Below, in pieces: positions 30,229 through 40,923 of a DNA stretch of 64,000 nt (its first letter is position 1; each line of letters opens with the position of its first letter). The stretch is taken from the NCBI RefSeq assembly GCF_025200925.1, contig NZ_CP104174.1, forward strand, positions 1,736,001 to 1,800,000. The letters are read 5' to 3'. The notes beneath the pieces were generated by a model that did no database searches, was not told where the DNA came from, and worked only from the letters and a program-made list of their open reading frames with translations. Origin of the DNA: Bradyrhizobium sp. CB1015. GTDB lineage: Bacteria; Pseudomonadota; Alphaproteobacteria; Rhizobiales; Xanthobacteraceae. The position numbers were made by a program, and so were the translations under genes.

Positions 30229-32574
30229 ATGTCTCTTCTCTCTCTTCCGGTTGCTACGCTCGGTACGCCACGCATCGGTCCAAGGCGTGAGCTCAAATTC
30301 GCTCTTGAAAGCTACTGGGCGGGAAAGATCAGCGAACAGCAATTGCTCGAGGACGCATCCGGTCTGCGCGCAGCGAACTGGGCCCGTCAGAAGTCTCTCG
30401 GCGTTACGATCATTCCGTCGAATGACTTCTCGCTGTATGATCAGGTGCTCGATACAAGTGTCATGGTTGGTGCTATCCCGGAGATCTACGCCTCGAAACG
30501 AGAATACGTTTCCCTCAAGACGTACTTCGCCATGGCTCGCGGATCACAATGCGACGACCAGGATGCGAGTTGCGGTCTGGGGCCGCGGAGGTCTGGCGCA
30601 CCCGCGCAGGAAATGACTAAGTGGTTTGACACCAACTACCATTACATGGTTCCCGAGTTTTACAAGGGACAAGCGTTCAGACTTTGCTCTCGCAAACCCA
30701 TTGAAGAGTATGAGGAAGCAAAGGCTCTTGGCTTTCAGACCCGCCCTGTCCTGATCGGGCCGATCACATTCCTAAAGCTCGGCAAGAGTGCCGATAGCGC
30801 GTTCCAGCCCCTCTCCCTACTCGATGATCTAATACCGGTCTATATCGAGGTTCTGCATGAATTGGCCGAACGAGGGGCAAGTTGGGTTCAATTTGACGAG
30901 CCCTGCCTGGCCCTTGATCTGGATGAGGCGGCGCGAAAATCATTGCTACATGCCTATAACCGGTTCGCAAAGGAGGGACCGGCTATCAAAATCATGGTTG
31001 CCAGCTATTTCGGCGAGCTAGGCCACAATCTGGATACCGCATTGAGCCTCCCGGTTTCCGGTCTGCACCTCGATCTGGTCCGAGCGCCAGAGTTGTTGGA
31101 TCAGGTCATCGCTGTCGGCCGAAGTGACCTCGTCATGTCGCTCGGGGTCATCGACGGCCGGAATGTATGGCGGTCGAACTTGTCGTCGCTCCGTCAGCGG
31201 ATGGAGCCCGCGATTGCGAAGCTCGGCAAGCACCGTGTACAGCTCGCCCCATCCTGCTCGCTGCTTCATGTGCCAGTGGACGTTGAACTCGAGACCGGGC
31301 TCACGTCCGACGTCAAGAGCTGGCTTGCTTTCTCGGTTCAGAAGATGCGTGAGCTTGCGATCCTGGCGCGAGCACTCGCTGGCGACCAGAATGTCGAGCT
31401 CGCTCTCGCCGATTCGGAATGCGCTGCGACTGCCCGGCGGACTTCGCCCAAGATCCATGATACCAATGTCGCTGTGAGGATGAGGGCGATCGACCAGACA
31501 ATGCGCCGGCGCGCCAGCCCATTTGTCCGTCGTTCCGAGATCCAAAGGGAACGCTTTGGACTACCAACGTTTCCCACCACGACAATCGGATCGTTTCCGC
31601 AGACCACAGAAGTCCGAAATGCTCGTGCGGCGCATGCGCGAGGTGCGATGAGCGACGAACAATACGACGAGTTTATCAAGGAAGAGATAGCCCGCGCCGT
31701 ACGTTGGCAGGAGGACATCGGTCTTGACGTCCTCGTGCACGGCGAATTTGAGCGCAATGACATGGTGCAGTACTTTGGCGAGCAACTCGCCGGCTTCCTA
31801 TTTACCAGGAATGGATGGGTACAGTCTTATGGTTCGCGCTGCGTCAGGCCTCCGATCCTGTTTGGCGATGTAGTGCGGTCGAAGCCGATCACTGTGGACT
31901 GGTGGCGCTACGCGCAATCACTAACTAGCAAGCCAATGAAGGCGATCTTGACCGGACCGGTCACGATCCTGAACTGGTCGTTTGTTCGCGATGACATTCC
32001 TAGAAGCGAGGTCTGCCGCCAGCTTGCGCTCGCGATCCGCGACGAAGTCCGCGATCTCGAGAATGCCGGTGCAGCCATGATCCAGATCGACGAAGCTGCA
32101 CTCCGGGAAGGATTGCCATTGCGCCGATCGGCGTGGAAGGCATATCTCGATTGGGCGGGAGATTGCTTCCGCATTTGCTCATCGGGCGTTGCCGATCAAA
32201 CGCAAATCCATACACACATGTGCTACTCGGAGTTTAACGACATCATCGGTGCAATCGCTGCAATGGATGCGGATGTCATTTCGATCGAAACGTCGCGGTC
32301 GAAAATGGAGCTACTGGACGCATTCAGCAAGTACGAATATCCAAATCAAATCGGACCGGGCGTGTACGACATCCACTCTCCACGCGTTCCGGAGGTGGGC
32401 GAAATGAAGGAGCTGATGGTGCTGGCTCGGACGCGTTTGCAGGAATCGCAGCTCTGGGTCAATCCGGACTGCGGCCTAAAAACTCGCAATTGGGAGGAGG
32501 TTCGGCCTGCCCTAACCAACATGGTCGTTACCGCCCGCGAACTGCGTGCAGCATCCGATCCGCAAAACCATTGA
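30229..32574 (+). CDS. metE: Cobalamin-independent methionine synthase MetE
   Basis: Transfers a methyl group from 5-methyltetrahydropteroyl-triglutamate to homocysteine to make methionine, without B12. The 781-residue length is normal. The N-terminal barrel starts with LGTPRIGPRRELKFALESYW. The C-terminal barrel starts FPTTTIGSFPQTTEVRNAR and carries the zinc site: His and Cys in THMCYSEFNDI, Glu in ISIETSRS, and Cys in NPDCGLKTR. A cobalamin riboswitch in the leader gives B12 repression. It is monocistronic. Methionine is also the source of the homoserine moiety and plant ethylene chemistry that rhizobitoxine targets, but a direct link is not shown. Confidence 0.97.
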   Translation: MSLLSLPVATLGTPRIGPRRELKFALESYWAGKISEQQLLEDASGLRAANWARQKSLGVTIIPSNDFSLYDQVLDTSVMVGAIPEIYASKREYVSLKTYFAMARGSQCDDQDASCGLGPRRSGAPAQEMTKWFDTNYHYMVPEFYKGQAFRLCSRKPIEEYEEAKALGFQTRPVLIGPITFLKLGKSADSAFQPLSLLDDLIPVYIEVLHELAERGASWVQFDEPCLALDLDEAARKSLLHAYNRFAKEGPAIKIMVASYFGELGHNLDTALSLPVSGLHLDLVRAPELLDQVIAVGRSDLVMSLGVIDGRNVWRSNLSSLRQRMEPAIAKLGKHRVQLAPSCSLLHVPVDVELETGLTSDVKSWLAFSVQKMRELAILARALAGDQNVELALADSECAATARRTSPKIHDTNVAVRMRAIDQTMRRRASPFVRRSEIQRERFGLPTFPTTTIGSFPQTTEVRNARAAHARGAMSDEQYDEFIKEEIARAVRWQEDIGLDVLVHGEFERNDMVQYFGEQLAGFLFTRNGWVQSYGSRCVRPPILFGDVVRSKPITVDWWRYAQSLTSKPMKAILTGPVTILNWSFVRDDIPRSEVCRQLALAIRDEVRDLENAGAAMIQIDEAALREGLPLRRSAWKAYLDWAGDCFRICSSGVADQTQIHTHMCYSEFNDIIGAIAAMDADVISIETSRSKMELLDAFSKYEYPNQIGPGVYDIHSPRVPEVGEMKELMVLARTRLQESQLWVNPDCGLKTRNWEEVRPALTNMVVTARELRAASDPQNH

Positions 32575-33086
32575 TCCCGCGCTCGGGTCTGTTCTCGACC
32601 AAGCGAATTCGCTTGTGCTCATTTGCGTTCTCCACAATCTCGAGCAAGCCTTGGGCCAACAAAAATGCCTAGCCCGGCTTGGTGGTCCGAACGAGGTGCA
32701 CCCGGAGGAACGACGCAGACGCGTCGCGCTACTTGGCCGAGAGAGAATAGCCGACGGTTCATCAAGGTGAGAACATTCGCCGAAAATATGGACTCATATC
32801 GACACGTTTATCGTAGCTCATTATGACGTGGTAAGCGATCGTTGGTTTGAGATTCAGAATCTACACAGAGGTGTGTCGCTCGCGAGTACATTAGGAACGG
32901 TTGCGACAGCAATGCGAGGAGTGATGCCGGACGGTCACCGCACGCCCCCACCATAATCGGTCCCGCTCGGACATGTTTCCCGTCAGGCGCTCTCATGCGA
33001 TGAACTCTACATAGTGTCCGACGAGAGGACGCCGAAGCCAGTTCCTGCCTCAACTCACGCCAATCTATTTTGCAGGATCGCCGCCG
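32575..33086. other. Stretch without a recognised gene
   Basis: No gene or clear terminator hairpin is seen after metE. Confidence 0.45.
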
Positions 33087-33317
33087 CTATCCGGGCCAGA
33101 TACGCCAATGCGTCGGCTGCACGGCGACGTGCTCTCCGGTATTCGCGTTGATCCATCCGCCGAACACCCGGCGACAAGGAAAGATCACCCGGTGAATTGA
33201 ATTGCCCTCGATCACGGCAATCTCCAGATCCTGATCGAAGGGCGGCGTGATTTCGAGCCGCTCCCAGATCGAATCGCCACTGGATCCTGGACGAAGTTCA
33301 TCGCTGCGAGCTGACAA
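33087..33317 (-). CDS. Small conserved-type hypothetical protein
   Basis: A 76-residue protein with the core WERLEITPPFDQDLEIAVIE, then HRVIFPCRRVFGGWINANTG and PTHWRIW. Short proteins with ITPPFD.DLELAVI, FPCRR..GGW and RPTHWREW are widespread in Bradyrhizobium, with no known function. It is the last of a set of minus-strand frames (33644, 33405, 33087). Confidence 0.6.
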   Translation of the reverse strand: MSARSDELRPGSSGDSIWERLEITPPFDQDLEIAVIEGNSIHRVIFPCRRVFGGWINANTGEHVAVQPTHWRIWPG

Positions 33318-33404
33318 ATGCAGACAACCTTGTGAACATTACGAACATCGCTTGGCTTCCGCGCGAACAGGCTCTGCCCGACTCGACCGGACGGCGCGCG
33401 GTCT

Positions 33405-33647
33405 CTATGGCGTGAGCCGCGGCAGAGGGCAATCGGCCGTGGCATCGTTGGTACGGAACACGATCCGCTCGCGAACCGAAATATTTGGATTTCTGCCGGG
33501 AAACAAGGCCTGAGCTTCCGTCAAATCGATCTGGGTCAGCTCAATACCTCGGCTGTTGGTATTTGTAACTGTTCTGCACGAACTAAACTGGTCTGCAGCT
33601 CCGGCAATCCGGCCCGGAGCGGGGTAAATGGTCCGGCTTTCTGTCAT
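33405..33647 (-). CDS. Possible small hypothetical protein
   Basis: An 80-residue frame (MTESRTIYPAPGRIAG..., middle ELTQIDLTEAQALFPGRNP). Its ATG overlaps the stop of the frame upstream by ATGA, which hints at coupling. I recognise no family, and both frames could be chance. Confidence 0.28.
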   Translation of the reverse strand: MTESRTIYPAPGRIAGAADQFSSCRTVTNTNSRGIELTQIDLTEAQALFPGRNPNISVRERIVFRTNDATADCPLPRLTP

Positions 33648-33955
33648 GTCACGTCTCTTGTTGGTGAGACATCTCCGTGTTCTGCAGCGTCATCGCGTGG
33701 GTGTGCAGGCGACCTCAGCCGCGCTCTCGCGCGCGTAGCACGCGCTCCAGCGAGAGCGCGAAGAATTCGGTTGACACCATTAGGATGGACGTAGCTTCGC
33801 TCCGAGCCCATAATCGGGCTTGTCCGCAGGTCGATAAAGTAGACGCCATCGCAAGCGGCGCAACTTATCATGTGCAGGTCATTGACCCGCGGCTCGGCTG
33901 CGCCCGGAAGGAGTCCTAAAAAGTGATCGCTGGTAGCCGGACATGAAGGCATCAT
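33644..33955 (-). CDS. Possible small hypothetical protein
   Basis: A 103-residue frame starting MMPSCPATSDHFLGLLPG, with ISCAACDGVYFIDLRTSPIM, which hints at a zinc-ribbon-like N-terminus. The C-terminal third is Arg/Ala-rich and coincides with the strong hairpin at 33721-33759. It overlaps the next frame by ATGA. The family is unknown. Confidence 0.28.
   Translation of the reverse strand: MMPSCPATSDHFLGLLPGAAEPRVNDLHMISCAACDGVYFIDLRTSPIMGSERSYVHPNGVNRILRALAGARATRARARLRSPAHPRDDAAEHGDVSPTRDVT
33721..33759. repeat. Strong two-tier inverted repeat
   Basis: Outer arms GCGCTCTCGC and GCGAGAGCGC pair perfectly over 10 bp. Inside them GCGCGT pairs with ACGCGC across an AGC loop. There is no T-run after it, so it is not a classic terminator; it may form a cruciform or an RNA stem. 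Confidence 0.7.
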
Positions 33956-34033
33956 AGGCTCAAGTCGTTCTTTCCGCCATGCGTCTGACCTTACTAGAAG
34001 ATCACTTCTATTAGGACGCAGCCGCCGCAGCAT

Positions 34034-34761
34034 TGATGCGGGTCAAAAGGCTGGTCCGTCCGGGAGTGGTTGAGCTCGAGCGGTCGCTACGTGCCGCAGA
34101 CGCTCGCGTTGGCAGTCGACATGTCCGAACTCGGGCGTCCGCCAGGGCCTGGCGCTCTCTGCAACACGCCAGCGTGTTGATTTGAGGCGCAACTCACGCT
34201 TCATGGGCTACGGCAGCATTTTTCCTCATTGCTCCGTGCACGCGGATGGTCAAACGATTGTTCGCCTTTCATTGTCGGTAGCCTTGCCGAGGCTGATCCA
34301 CCCTTAGGGTTTGGCACTGAAATCCGAACCTGGGCTCGTCGAAACGTCGGCTGCGACAAGCCTTATGATCGGCTTTGCTGTGCCGGCTGCTGGTGGACCG
34401 TCGGGTGCAAGATCGGGGTTCCTTGCCTGATTGCCGCACGATCTCCTGCGCGTAAGTGCATGTTGCCCTCGATCGTCTCTGCGAGACAATCCTCGATCAA
34501 AGACTTGATTTTGCCGGTCGGCGGCATGAGGCTCCTGAGAGGCGCTGCCCCTCGGCTCAAACGGTCGTGCGATACCGCAGGTAGGACAGACAGGCCGTCG
34601 CTATTCTTCGCGACAACAAGCGGCTCGCGCGCCGCGCTGTTACATCTGGATCTATCTTCGGAGGAGCAGACAGACCTCTTGGGGTGCTGCTTGAGGCAGA
34701 TCAAATACTCTCGGTGCGAATGGCAGAATAGTGGATAAGCGAACCACGGGAAGAGAGGGGC
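34034..34761. other. Stretch without a recognised gene
   Basis: No family is recognised in the frames present (for example 34229-34738 plus and 34363-34704 minus). Confidence 0.45.
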
Positions 34762-35022
34762 ATGCCTTCATTTAATGTTCGGTTTATTAAGACCGTTTGT
34801 GACGATACTGGCGGCGAGCATCGTGCGTGCCAGGCAGCATTCAAGGTCGATGCCGCCTCCCTGAGTGCTGCTGCTCAGCAGGCGGAGACTGATTTTTGCA
34901 AGCAAAAGAGTGTCCGCGATTGGACAATCTTCGCCGATGTGTTGGAGCTTCGAACCCCACCTGCATTAGCTAATCCGTCCACATCAGCCTTTCGAGCATC
35001 CCGCCAGGACGAGCTCTCATGA
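34762..35022 (+). CDS. Small conserved-type hypothetical protein
   Basis: An 86-residue protein (MPSFNVRFIKTVCDDTGGEH...) with AFKVDAASLSAAAQQAETDF and WTIFADVLEL. I know similar small proteins only from Bradyrhizobium and allied genera; the function is unknown. A GAGAGGGG sequence precedes the ATG, a good ribosome site. It is adjacent to IS3 debris. Confidence 0.55.
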   Translation: MPSFNVRFIKTVCDDTGGEHRACQAAFKVDAASLSAAAQQAETDFCKQKSVRDWTIFADVLELRTPPALANPSTSAFRASRQDELS

Positions 35023-35067
35023 GCAAGCAAGGGTTTCGCACTTCCTGAATGTTCCACGGAAGCGGGA

Positions 35068-35340
35068 CTTCTTCAGCACCGAACAAGGCTCGTAGTTCAC
35101 GGGCGCGAGGTTCACCGGCGTGCTCGCCTGTCATGGCATCGCCACCAGAATGGACGGCTTGCTTGCCCGGCGCGACAACGTGCTCGTCGAGCATGCCTAT
35201 GAGACTGTGTCCGACGCCCGCGTCTCGATCGGACGATACCTCGCCTTCTACAATGGCCGGCGTCCGCCTTCGAGCCTTGGCGGCGGCGCTCCGGATCAAG
35301 CTTACTTCCGGCCGCTGCCATTCCGTGCGGTAGCCTTACT
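35068..35340 (+). pseudogene. IS3-family transposase (OrfB) C-terminal remnant
   Basis: The reading frame gives STEQGS, a TAG stop where the family has Gln, then FTGARFTGVLACHGIATRMD and RRDNVLVE. It then jumps to AYETVSDARVSIGRYLAFYN, ending SSLGGGAPDQAYFRP. This is the end of the DDE integrase domain of IS3-type transposases. The stretch after NVLVE that carries the catalytic-glutamate region context (normally about 14 residues) is missing. With a stop and a deletion it cannot be active. Confidence 0.82.
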
Positions 35341-36914
35341 ATGGCAGACGCTCCACTTACACAATCGGCACAGATCGGCAGTCGGTCTATGGAATCTGAA
35401 GGCACGGCCAATATGGGGTAAGCGTGACCTTAAATTCGGTACGACGAGTGGTCGAGATTGAAGGAAGTCGTGGTGGGTGCGGCCACCAATCATGCGGCTC
35501 ACGATCGCGAACTCTCTTGCGATCTATTCCTTTATATCAATCTTAAGCTTCGCTCGGCGTGGTATTATCCGCGTTCTCGTCGGCGGCAGCAGCTACGCAA
35601 GCTGGTGCACGGGTCCGCCACCGGATCAAGAACCGCTATCTCGACGAACTGAACGAGGACGTCGAAGGAATTGTGTGAACACGTTGCGGGAGCTTAACGC
35701 GACCGTGCATCGACCGATGACTTTTTGCTCGTGCGGTCTTGCGAGGTGACCGATCGCTTGCCAGAAGCAATGCGCAACTGATAGTCGCGCCCGAACCACT
35801 CAAAAGTAATTCCCCAGCTTACGAGGATGACGATCTGCTGTTGTCCAGTCTTTACATAGATATCAACGTCCTTTCGGTCTCTCCTGACGTCGTTTTGGTA
35901 AACGACGCCTGCCCCGAACTGGCCCGGATCCTGGAACATAGTCGCGTTCAGGTCGTCCCGGCTCGGCACCGCCATAGGTGGATCTTTATCGGGGGCGCCA
36001 TTGCTTTACTCTCGACACGGCCCGCGAAGACGGGTCGAAGGATTACTTCAACTAGTATCGGCGATAAACGTAATCGTCTGCTTCCCAAGGCGGCGGCTGG
36101 TAAACCCATTGCTTTGGGAGCCTGAAAGCTGGGGAGGATGTGCTCGCTAGGACTGGTCAAGGTTATGCCGCATCAACTAGTTGCCAGAACCCAAAACTTG
36201 GAGCGTAGGCTCCGCAGAGCCGCAAAGCAGCTGAGTCAACTAGATGTACTCTCGCCACGTTTCAGTCCGACGATCGTCGAGTGCGCCTCTCAGCGGACCG
36301 CAAGTTGGGGCGTGAACACGCCCACATCTTGCGGGACCATCGTGCCCGTGACGGTCTTGACGTATCAGGACGGGAGCTTTCGAATGTCATTTGGTCGTCC
36401 AGTGACTTTAAGGGAGACTGTTGCTTCGATGTCACCAAACCGATGAACGGTCGATCTACGCTCGTGCGACAAGAGACACCATATGTTCGATATCTATTTG
36501 AACCGAAGACACGATCTTTTGGTCGTCCCGACAGGCTTTGGAATCCCCGCGGGATTAGACGGCAATTGGAGGAGAAAGAAGCGGGCGTTTCGTTCCGTGA
36601 GCGACGTCATTCGTCAAGATGTACAACAGCTTGGTTACCACCGACGTCGTTTGATCTCGTACCGGTCCAAGCGGCAGTTGAGACCTCGTCACACTCCTAG
36701 TCAACGCAGCTATCTGATGCTGAACCGTTCTTCGGAAACTTCGGGCAGGATGTGGCCGATGCCGTAGAAAGCGTTGCTTACCGCGGCGACAGCAGGCGGG
36801 TGTCGCGCATTGGGCTTAAGGAGGAAACTTTCTTTTGAAAGCGGGGCACGCCTCTGGAGCTTACCGCAAAATAGGCGTTATCGGGCTCTTGCATGAGTCA
36901 ATGGCGTGCGCGTG
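35341..36914. other. Long stretch without a confident gene
   Basis: No family is recognised over 1.5 kb. A minus-strand frame (35694-35975, containing FQDPGQFGAGVVYQNDVRRD and VSWGITFEWFGRDYQL) has a protein-like composition and could be a small or partial gene. Confidence 0.4.
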
Positions 36915-37170
36915 AGTTTTCAGCTGTCTATACTGAAGATACTTGCCGGCCAGCCGCACGACCGGGCGAGCATCGAAGTCGTTAAGCAGCATTGGATATC
37001 TGTATAGCAGCGGCCCGGAGTGGCCGGCTCGTATGAAGCGCATCGCAGGCCGCGCGCCCCAACTCGGTATTTTCGGCCAAAGCTGATGCGGGAGGCCGGA
37101 TGCTGGATGCTCACCGAGGAGGGAAGGGAATATCTTGAGACGCTCGAACAGTTAGATCGGCGTAGTGTGC
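36915..37170 (+). pseudogene. Frameshifted small DNA-binding-like protein of Bradyrhizobium type
   Basis: Three frames together spell one protein: QLSILKILAGQPHDRASIEV, then in the next frame YSSGPEWPARMKRIAGRAPQ and LGIFGQS, then back to CWMLTEEGREYLETLEQ. The pattern (SVLKVLA..P.GR.S, SG.EW..RMK.LA.RAP.L.IF, W.ITD.GR.FL..LE) is that of a short winged-helix-like protein common in Bradyrhizobium. Two frameshifts make it inactive. Confidence 0.5.
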
Positions 37171-37654
37171 AGGCGTAGGTTGAGCGAGAGACCGCGCAAC
37201 AGCCGAAAGCCGAGCAACCGCCCCTTTGACTTCGCAGCTGGGAACGAACGCGGGCAGAAAGCGCCCCACGGCAAGCGATTGAGCCCACGTAAATTGCTGC
37301 CGGGGTGACCGCCAGCCGCTCAACCCCTTGCTGATCGTGATGTACTCAACTAGATCTCGAAGTTCACATTTGAAACAGTGGCGTTGTAATGGGTATTGCG
37401 AAGTTGTTCAACGCGGCTAGGGATACTGGCTTGATTTAAACCTGAGGGATGGAGAATCTGGCCTCTTCATGCACATCAGCGTGGTCGAGACGGTCGACTA
37501 AACTGATCTCGCGCTTGGCTTACTCATTCCACGCGTTTGGAAGGCATGACGAAGTTATACCCTGGCGCAACTCCTATCATATTGTCTGTTTTTTGCGGTC
37601 GTCGTGCTGTGAAAACTATGCTACAAGCCGCTCCTCTCAAAAGGAGCATTCATC
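37171..37654. other. Stretch without a recognised gene
   Basis: No gene is recognised before the ribosome site of the next small gene. Confidence 0.45.
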
Positions 37655-37840
37655 GTGAAGAAAGCAACCAAGAAACGCGTTAAGCGGCGCGAATGGACGA
37701 GGGCAGATATCAAGGAGCTCAAAGTCCATTCGAAGGCCCGAACCCCGGTCATAAAAATAGCAAAGATGACCAAACGCAGCGTCGGCGCGCTCCGCCAGAA
37801 GGCCTTGCATCTTGGAATCGGACTCGGACATCAGCGGTAG
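37655..37840 (+). CDS. Small basic SANT/Myb-like protein
   Basis: A 61-residue, very basic protein (MKKATKKRVKRREWTRADIK, then KARTPVIKIAKMTKRSVGAL and RQKALHLGIGL). The W-T-x-x-D-I-K-E-L start and the second helical unit TPVIKIAKMTKRSVGALRQK resemble the GcrA/SANT-like helix-turn-helix of small rhizobial proteins, so nucleic-acid binding is likely. The start is GTG 37655 with AAGGAG 9 bases upstream. A GC-rich hairpin follows. It may be an island-borne regulator. Confidence 0.7.
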   Translation: MKKATKKRVKRREWTRADIKELKVHSKARTPVIKIAKMTKRSVGALRQKALHLGIGLGHQR

Positions 37841-37868
37841 TTTTGAGCAGCGCTGGTACTGGCGCGGT

Positions 37869-37891
37869 AGGGCGGCTCCCTGGGGGCCGCC
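37869..37891 (+). terminator. Hairpin terminator of the small SANT-like gene
   Basis: GGGCGGC pairs with GCCGCCC over a 9-base loop, 29 bases after the stop codon. The downstream T-run is weak, so the terminator may be imperfect. Confidence 0.5.
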
Positions 37892-38659
37892 CTCAGTACC
37901 CGTAGAAATTTTGTCGGAAATTAGCTTTGCGGATCCGCGCTGAGAAGAGTGTTTGGATGGTGTTTCGCTGTCGCGGTAGGAGCTCCAGCATCTTCTCATC
38001 ATTGATGGACTTTCTTAGGCGTGGTCTCAACGGTTGTGACAAATCGGCAGTGAAGACATTGTCTTGGTGATGGCCCTGTCAAGGATCTCTCACATGAACG
38101 GCCGATCCAGTGTGTTGACCGACCAACGGCGGCGCTCCCTGGAGGTAGCGTCTGGATCGCTCCCGCGCTGAGAAGACCTGCGTCCTGCCATGTGTGAATG
38201 TCCGCGATATGGTCTGCTTCTTTGCAGCACTGCGCTCATATGCCGAAATTGTTTGTGTCTGCCGAGCCTCAGCGAGGTGCATGTCGCAGTTACCTCTTCA
38301 ATGCCTCAGCGCATGCATCTTCTATACGTATCAACCTTCCATGTGCCGCGCGCGGTCTTTAACAAACGTCCGTATAGTTCTTTTCAACCTTCCCATATTC
38401 GCAGTCAATCTTCGTGCAATTGAGCTGTTGCTTGATTTCGTTTTATCGGTCGAGCAATCGGGGAAGCGATTGCAGTTATCGTTCTGTGATCCCGCCCGAT
38501 CGGACTGAACGGGTCTCAAGTCATGAGTGGCAGACAAAATTCTTGTCCTTTCGACTCCTTGTACGCAAGCGGTTGCTCCCATGTGATCCGGCGGCCGGCT
38601 TTGTTTCGCCCAATCGAGCTAGCGCCGACAGATGGCGCTTGCCGAGAACGAGTGTCTGA
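37892..38659. other. Stretch without a recognised gene
   Basis: No family is recognised. The promoter of the sulfotransferase operon is expected at its 3' end, but no clear element or nod box was found. Confidence 0.45.
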
Positions 38660-39769
38660 ATGATGAGCGGACGTCTTGGTCGTTCACCTGAGGTGTGCTT
38701 TCTCCTTGGTCTTCCACGATCCGGGACCACACTCCTGGCACATTTGCTGCAGCGCCATCCAGACATTGTGGCGCCGCCTGAACCCTGGTTAATGCTGGCG
38801 CTTGAAGCATTTGGCAACGTGGATCGGCGCCATCCGGCCGGCAGCTCACTAATTGAGGCCGCGACCTCCGAATTCTTGGGACGGATAGATCGCACGATCG
38901 TTAGCCGCGCTTTTGCAGATGCAGCATACGATCAATATCTGGCAGAAGCGGGCAAGCGAATCATCATAGATAAGACGCCACGCTACTGGACCGTCCTTGA
39001 CTTTGTTGAATCCGTCTATCCGGAAGCGCCACATGTCCTTCTGATGCGCAATCCCTACGCGATCGCCGCTTCACTGAAATCGACGTGGGGCATCCCACTG
39101 CGGGCAGAAAGCGCGCAGCCGGTCAGCGTATCCAGTCTCGCTGATCTCATGCTTCGACTGCCCGATGGCATAATATCTTCACTGGCCGATTTGGTTTTGG
39201 GTCTTCCCAGGCTCGCCGCGCAACGTACTCGCCCGCAGACTCATTTGGTGCAATACGAACTGCTCGTGGCGCACCCGGACGATGAAATCCAGCGTCTACT
39301 GACAGCGCTCGGCTGTGATCCAGGAGGCGTCGCATCGGCGAGCATGGGACGAGCAGATTATCTTCAGTCCAGCAGTTTTGGAGACCGAAAAATCCTGGAA
39401 CGAAACACCATCGACGAAAGCTCTGTCAAATCATGGCAATCTCAATTGAGCGTCGAAGAGATGCAAACCGTGACCGATCTGGTCGGTGCCGAGCTTTTGG
39501 TAGAACTCGGATATGAGCAGGAACTGCTGCATGCCCAGAAAGCCGGAGTTCTGGACACGGGACGGGAAGTAACCGAACTTTATCGTCGGATATTCCGAAC
39601 CTGGTGGGATTTGCGAAGTGCCAAGGCGGGGGGACTGTCTAGATCTCATGCTGGAGAATCGGTCCAAAATGCTTGGAACATTTCGGAGAACCGGGACGTG
39701 GCTATCGAGATGTTGCGAGGCGAGGTCGCGCGGCTTGAGCAGATCCTCAGGATCTCCTCAGGACTCTGA
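38660..39769 (+). CDS. PAPS-dependent sulfotransferase
   Basis: A 369-residue enzyme that moves a sulfate from PAPS to a hydroxyl or amine. The 5'-phosphosulfate loop is at the N-terminus ([20 protein letters not shown]) and the 3'-phosphate motif follows in the middle ([20 protein letters not shown]). It is longer than NodH (about 250 residues) and shows no close NodH resemblance, so I give no symbol. It lies 254 bases upstream of cysD-cysNC, which make PAPS, so the three probably act together. The acceptor is unknown: surface polysaccharide, Nod factor or a small molecule are all possible. Starts at 38660 and 38663 are equivalent. Confidence 0.85.
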   Translation: MMSGRLGRSPEVCFLLGLPRSGTTLLAHLLQRHPDIVAPPEPWLMLALEAFGNVDRRHPAGSSLIEAATSEFLGRIDRTIVSRAFADAAYDQYLAEAGKRIIIDKTPRYWTVLDFVESVYPEAPHVLLMRNPYAIAASLKSTWGIPLRAESAQPVSVSSLADLMLRLPDGIISSLADLVLGLPRLAAQRTRPQTHLVQYELLVAHPDDEIQRLLTALGCDPGGVASASMGRADYLQSSSFGDRKILERNTIDESSVKSWQSQLSVEEMQTVTDLVGAELLVELGYEQELLHAQKAGVLDTGREVTELYRRIFRTWWDLRSAKAGGLSRSHAGESVQNAWNISENRDVAIEMLRGEVARLEQILRISSGL

Positions 39770-40023
39770 ATGCTTGTGATCAAGCGACGCTGGTTGATTT
39801 AGCCAAGATCCTTAACCGGCACGCTGATCTCCCGATCAGGTGTGCCGCACGCGCCGGCCGTACGAGCGGCAGAATGCGATATGCTGCCGCGTCCGAAGTG
39901 TGCTGTCGAACGGGGCTTGTCGCCATGCGCCTTGGCCGGCCGTTTCTGCCGCAGATATTCCCCGCTCTAGGCTGGAGCCATAGAGCGGCGAAGAACAGAG
40001 ATCCTGCACCGAAAACAAGATAT

Positions 40024-40923
40024 ATGCTGCCAAAACATCTGCACCGTCTCGAAGCTGAGTCGATTGAAATCATGCGTGATGTGGTCGCCGAGTTCAAAAG
40101 GCCCGTCATGCTTTACTCCATCGGAAAAGATTCAAGCGTTTTGCTACACCTTGCGATCAAGGCGTTCTATCCGGCAAAAATACCTTTCCCGCTGCTTCAC
40201 GTCGATACGACGTGGAAGTTCCGCGAGATGATCAGCTTCCGAGACGCGACAGCCAGCCGGCTCGGCCTCGACCTGATTGTCCATGTCAACAAGGACGGCA
40301 GCGCGCGTGGGATCAATCCGATCAAGTCCGGCTCCGCCCTCCATACCCAGGTGATGAAAACGGACGCGCTGAAACAGGCGCTCGACCTCCACGGATTCGA
40401 TGCCGCCTTTGGCGGAGCCCGGCGCGATGAGGAAAGGAGTCGGGCAAAAGAACGGATACTCTCCTTCCGTTCGGCCGGACATGTATGGGACCCCCGTAAT
40501 CAACGGCCGGAGCTCTGGAGCCTGTTCAACACACGGGTTCGCGAGGGCGAAACCATGCGCGTGTTTGCGATGTCAAACTGGACCGAGCTCGAGGTGTGGG
40601 AATACATCATGATCGAGAAAATTCCGGTCGTTCCGCTCTACTTCGCAAAACGAAGACCGATAGTGCATCGAAATGGTGCGATGATCATGGTTGACGACGA
40701 GCGATTGCCGCTTAACTGCGACGAGACGCCGGAAATGCGGATGATCCGCTTTCGCACCCTTGGATGTTATCCTTTGAGCGGGGCTATCGAATCCGATGCG
40801 ACGACGATCGAAGATATCGTCGCAGAAATGCAGACCGCGACGGTGTCTGAGCGCCAGGGGCGCCTAATTGACACCGATGAAGCCGCTTCAATGGAGAAGA
40901 AGAAGCGGGAAGGCTACTTTTGA
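40024..40923 (+). CDS. cysD: Sulfate adenylyltransferase subunit 2 (CysD/NodP)
   Basis: The small catalytic subunit of ATP sulfurylase, which makes adenylyl sulfate (APS) from ATP and sulfate. 299 residues, normal length, with the N-type ATP pyrophosphatase loop [14 protein letters not shown], then [12 protein letters not shown] and the conserved [16 protein letters not shown]. The frame is open upstream to 39874, but the family start ([15 protein letters not shown]) fits ATG 40024. Its stop overlaps the ATG of cysNC (TGATG), so the pair is translationally coupled. In rhizobia the same enzymes are called NodP/NodQ when they feed Nod-factor sulfation; that role is not shown here. Confidence 0.95.
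   Translation: MLPKHLHRLEAESIEIMRDVVAEFKRPVMLYSIGKDSSVLLHLAIKAFYPAKIPFPLLHVDTTWKFREMISFRDATASRLGLDLIVHVNKDGSARGINPIKSGSALHTQVMKTDALKQALDLHGFDAAFGGARRDEERSRAKERILSFRSAGHVWDPRNQRPELWSLFNTRVREGETMRVFAMSNWTELEVWEYIMIEKIPVVPLYFAKRRPIVHRNGAMIMVDDERLPLNCDETPEMRMIRFRTLGCYPLSGAIESDATTIEDIVAEMQTATVSERQGRLIDTDEAASMEKKKREGYF

Noticed and set aside
37892..38659. nod box before the sulfotransferase operon
   Set aside because: No ATC-N9-GAT arrangement in the nod-box context was recognisable.
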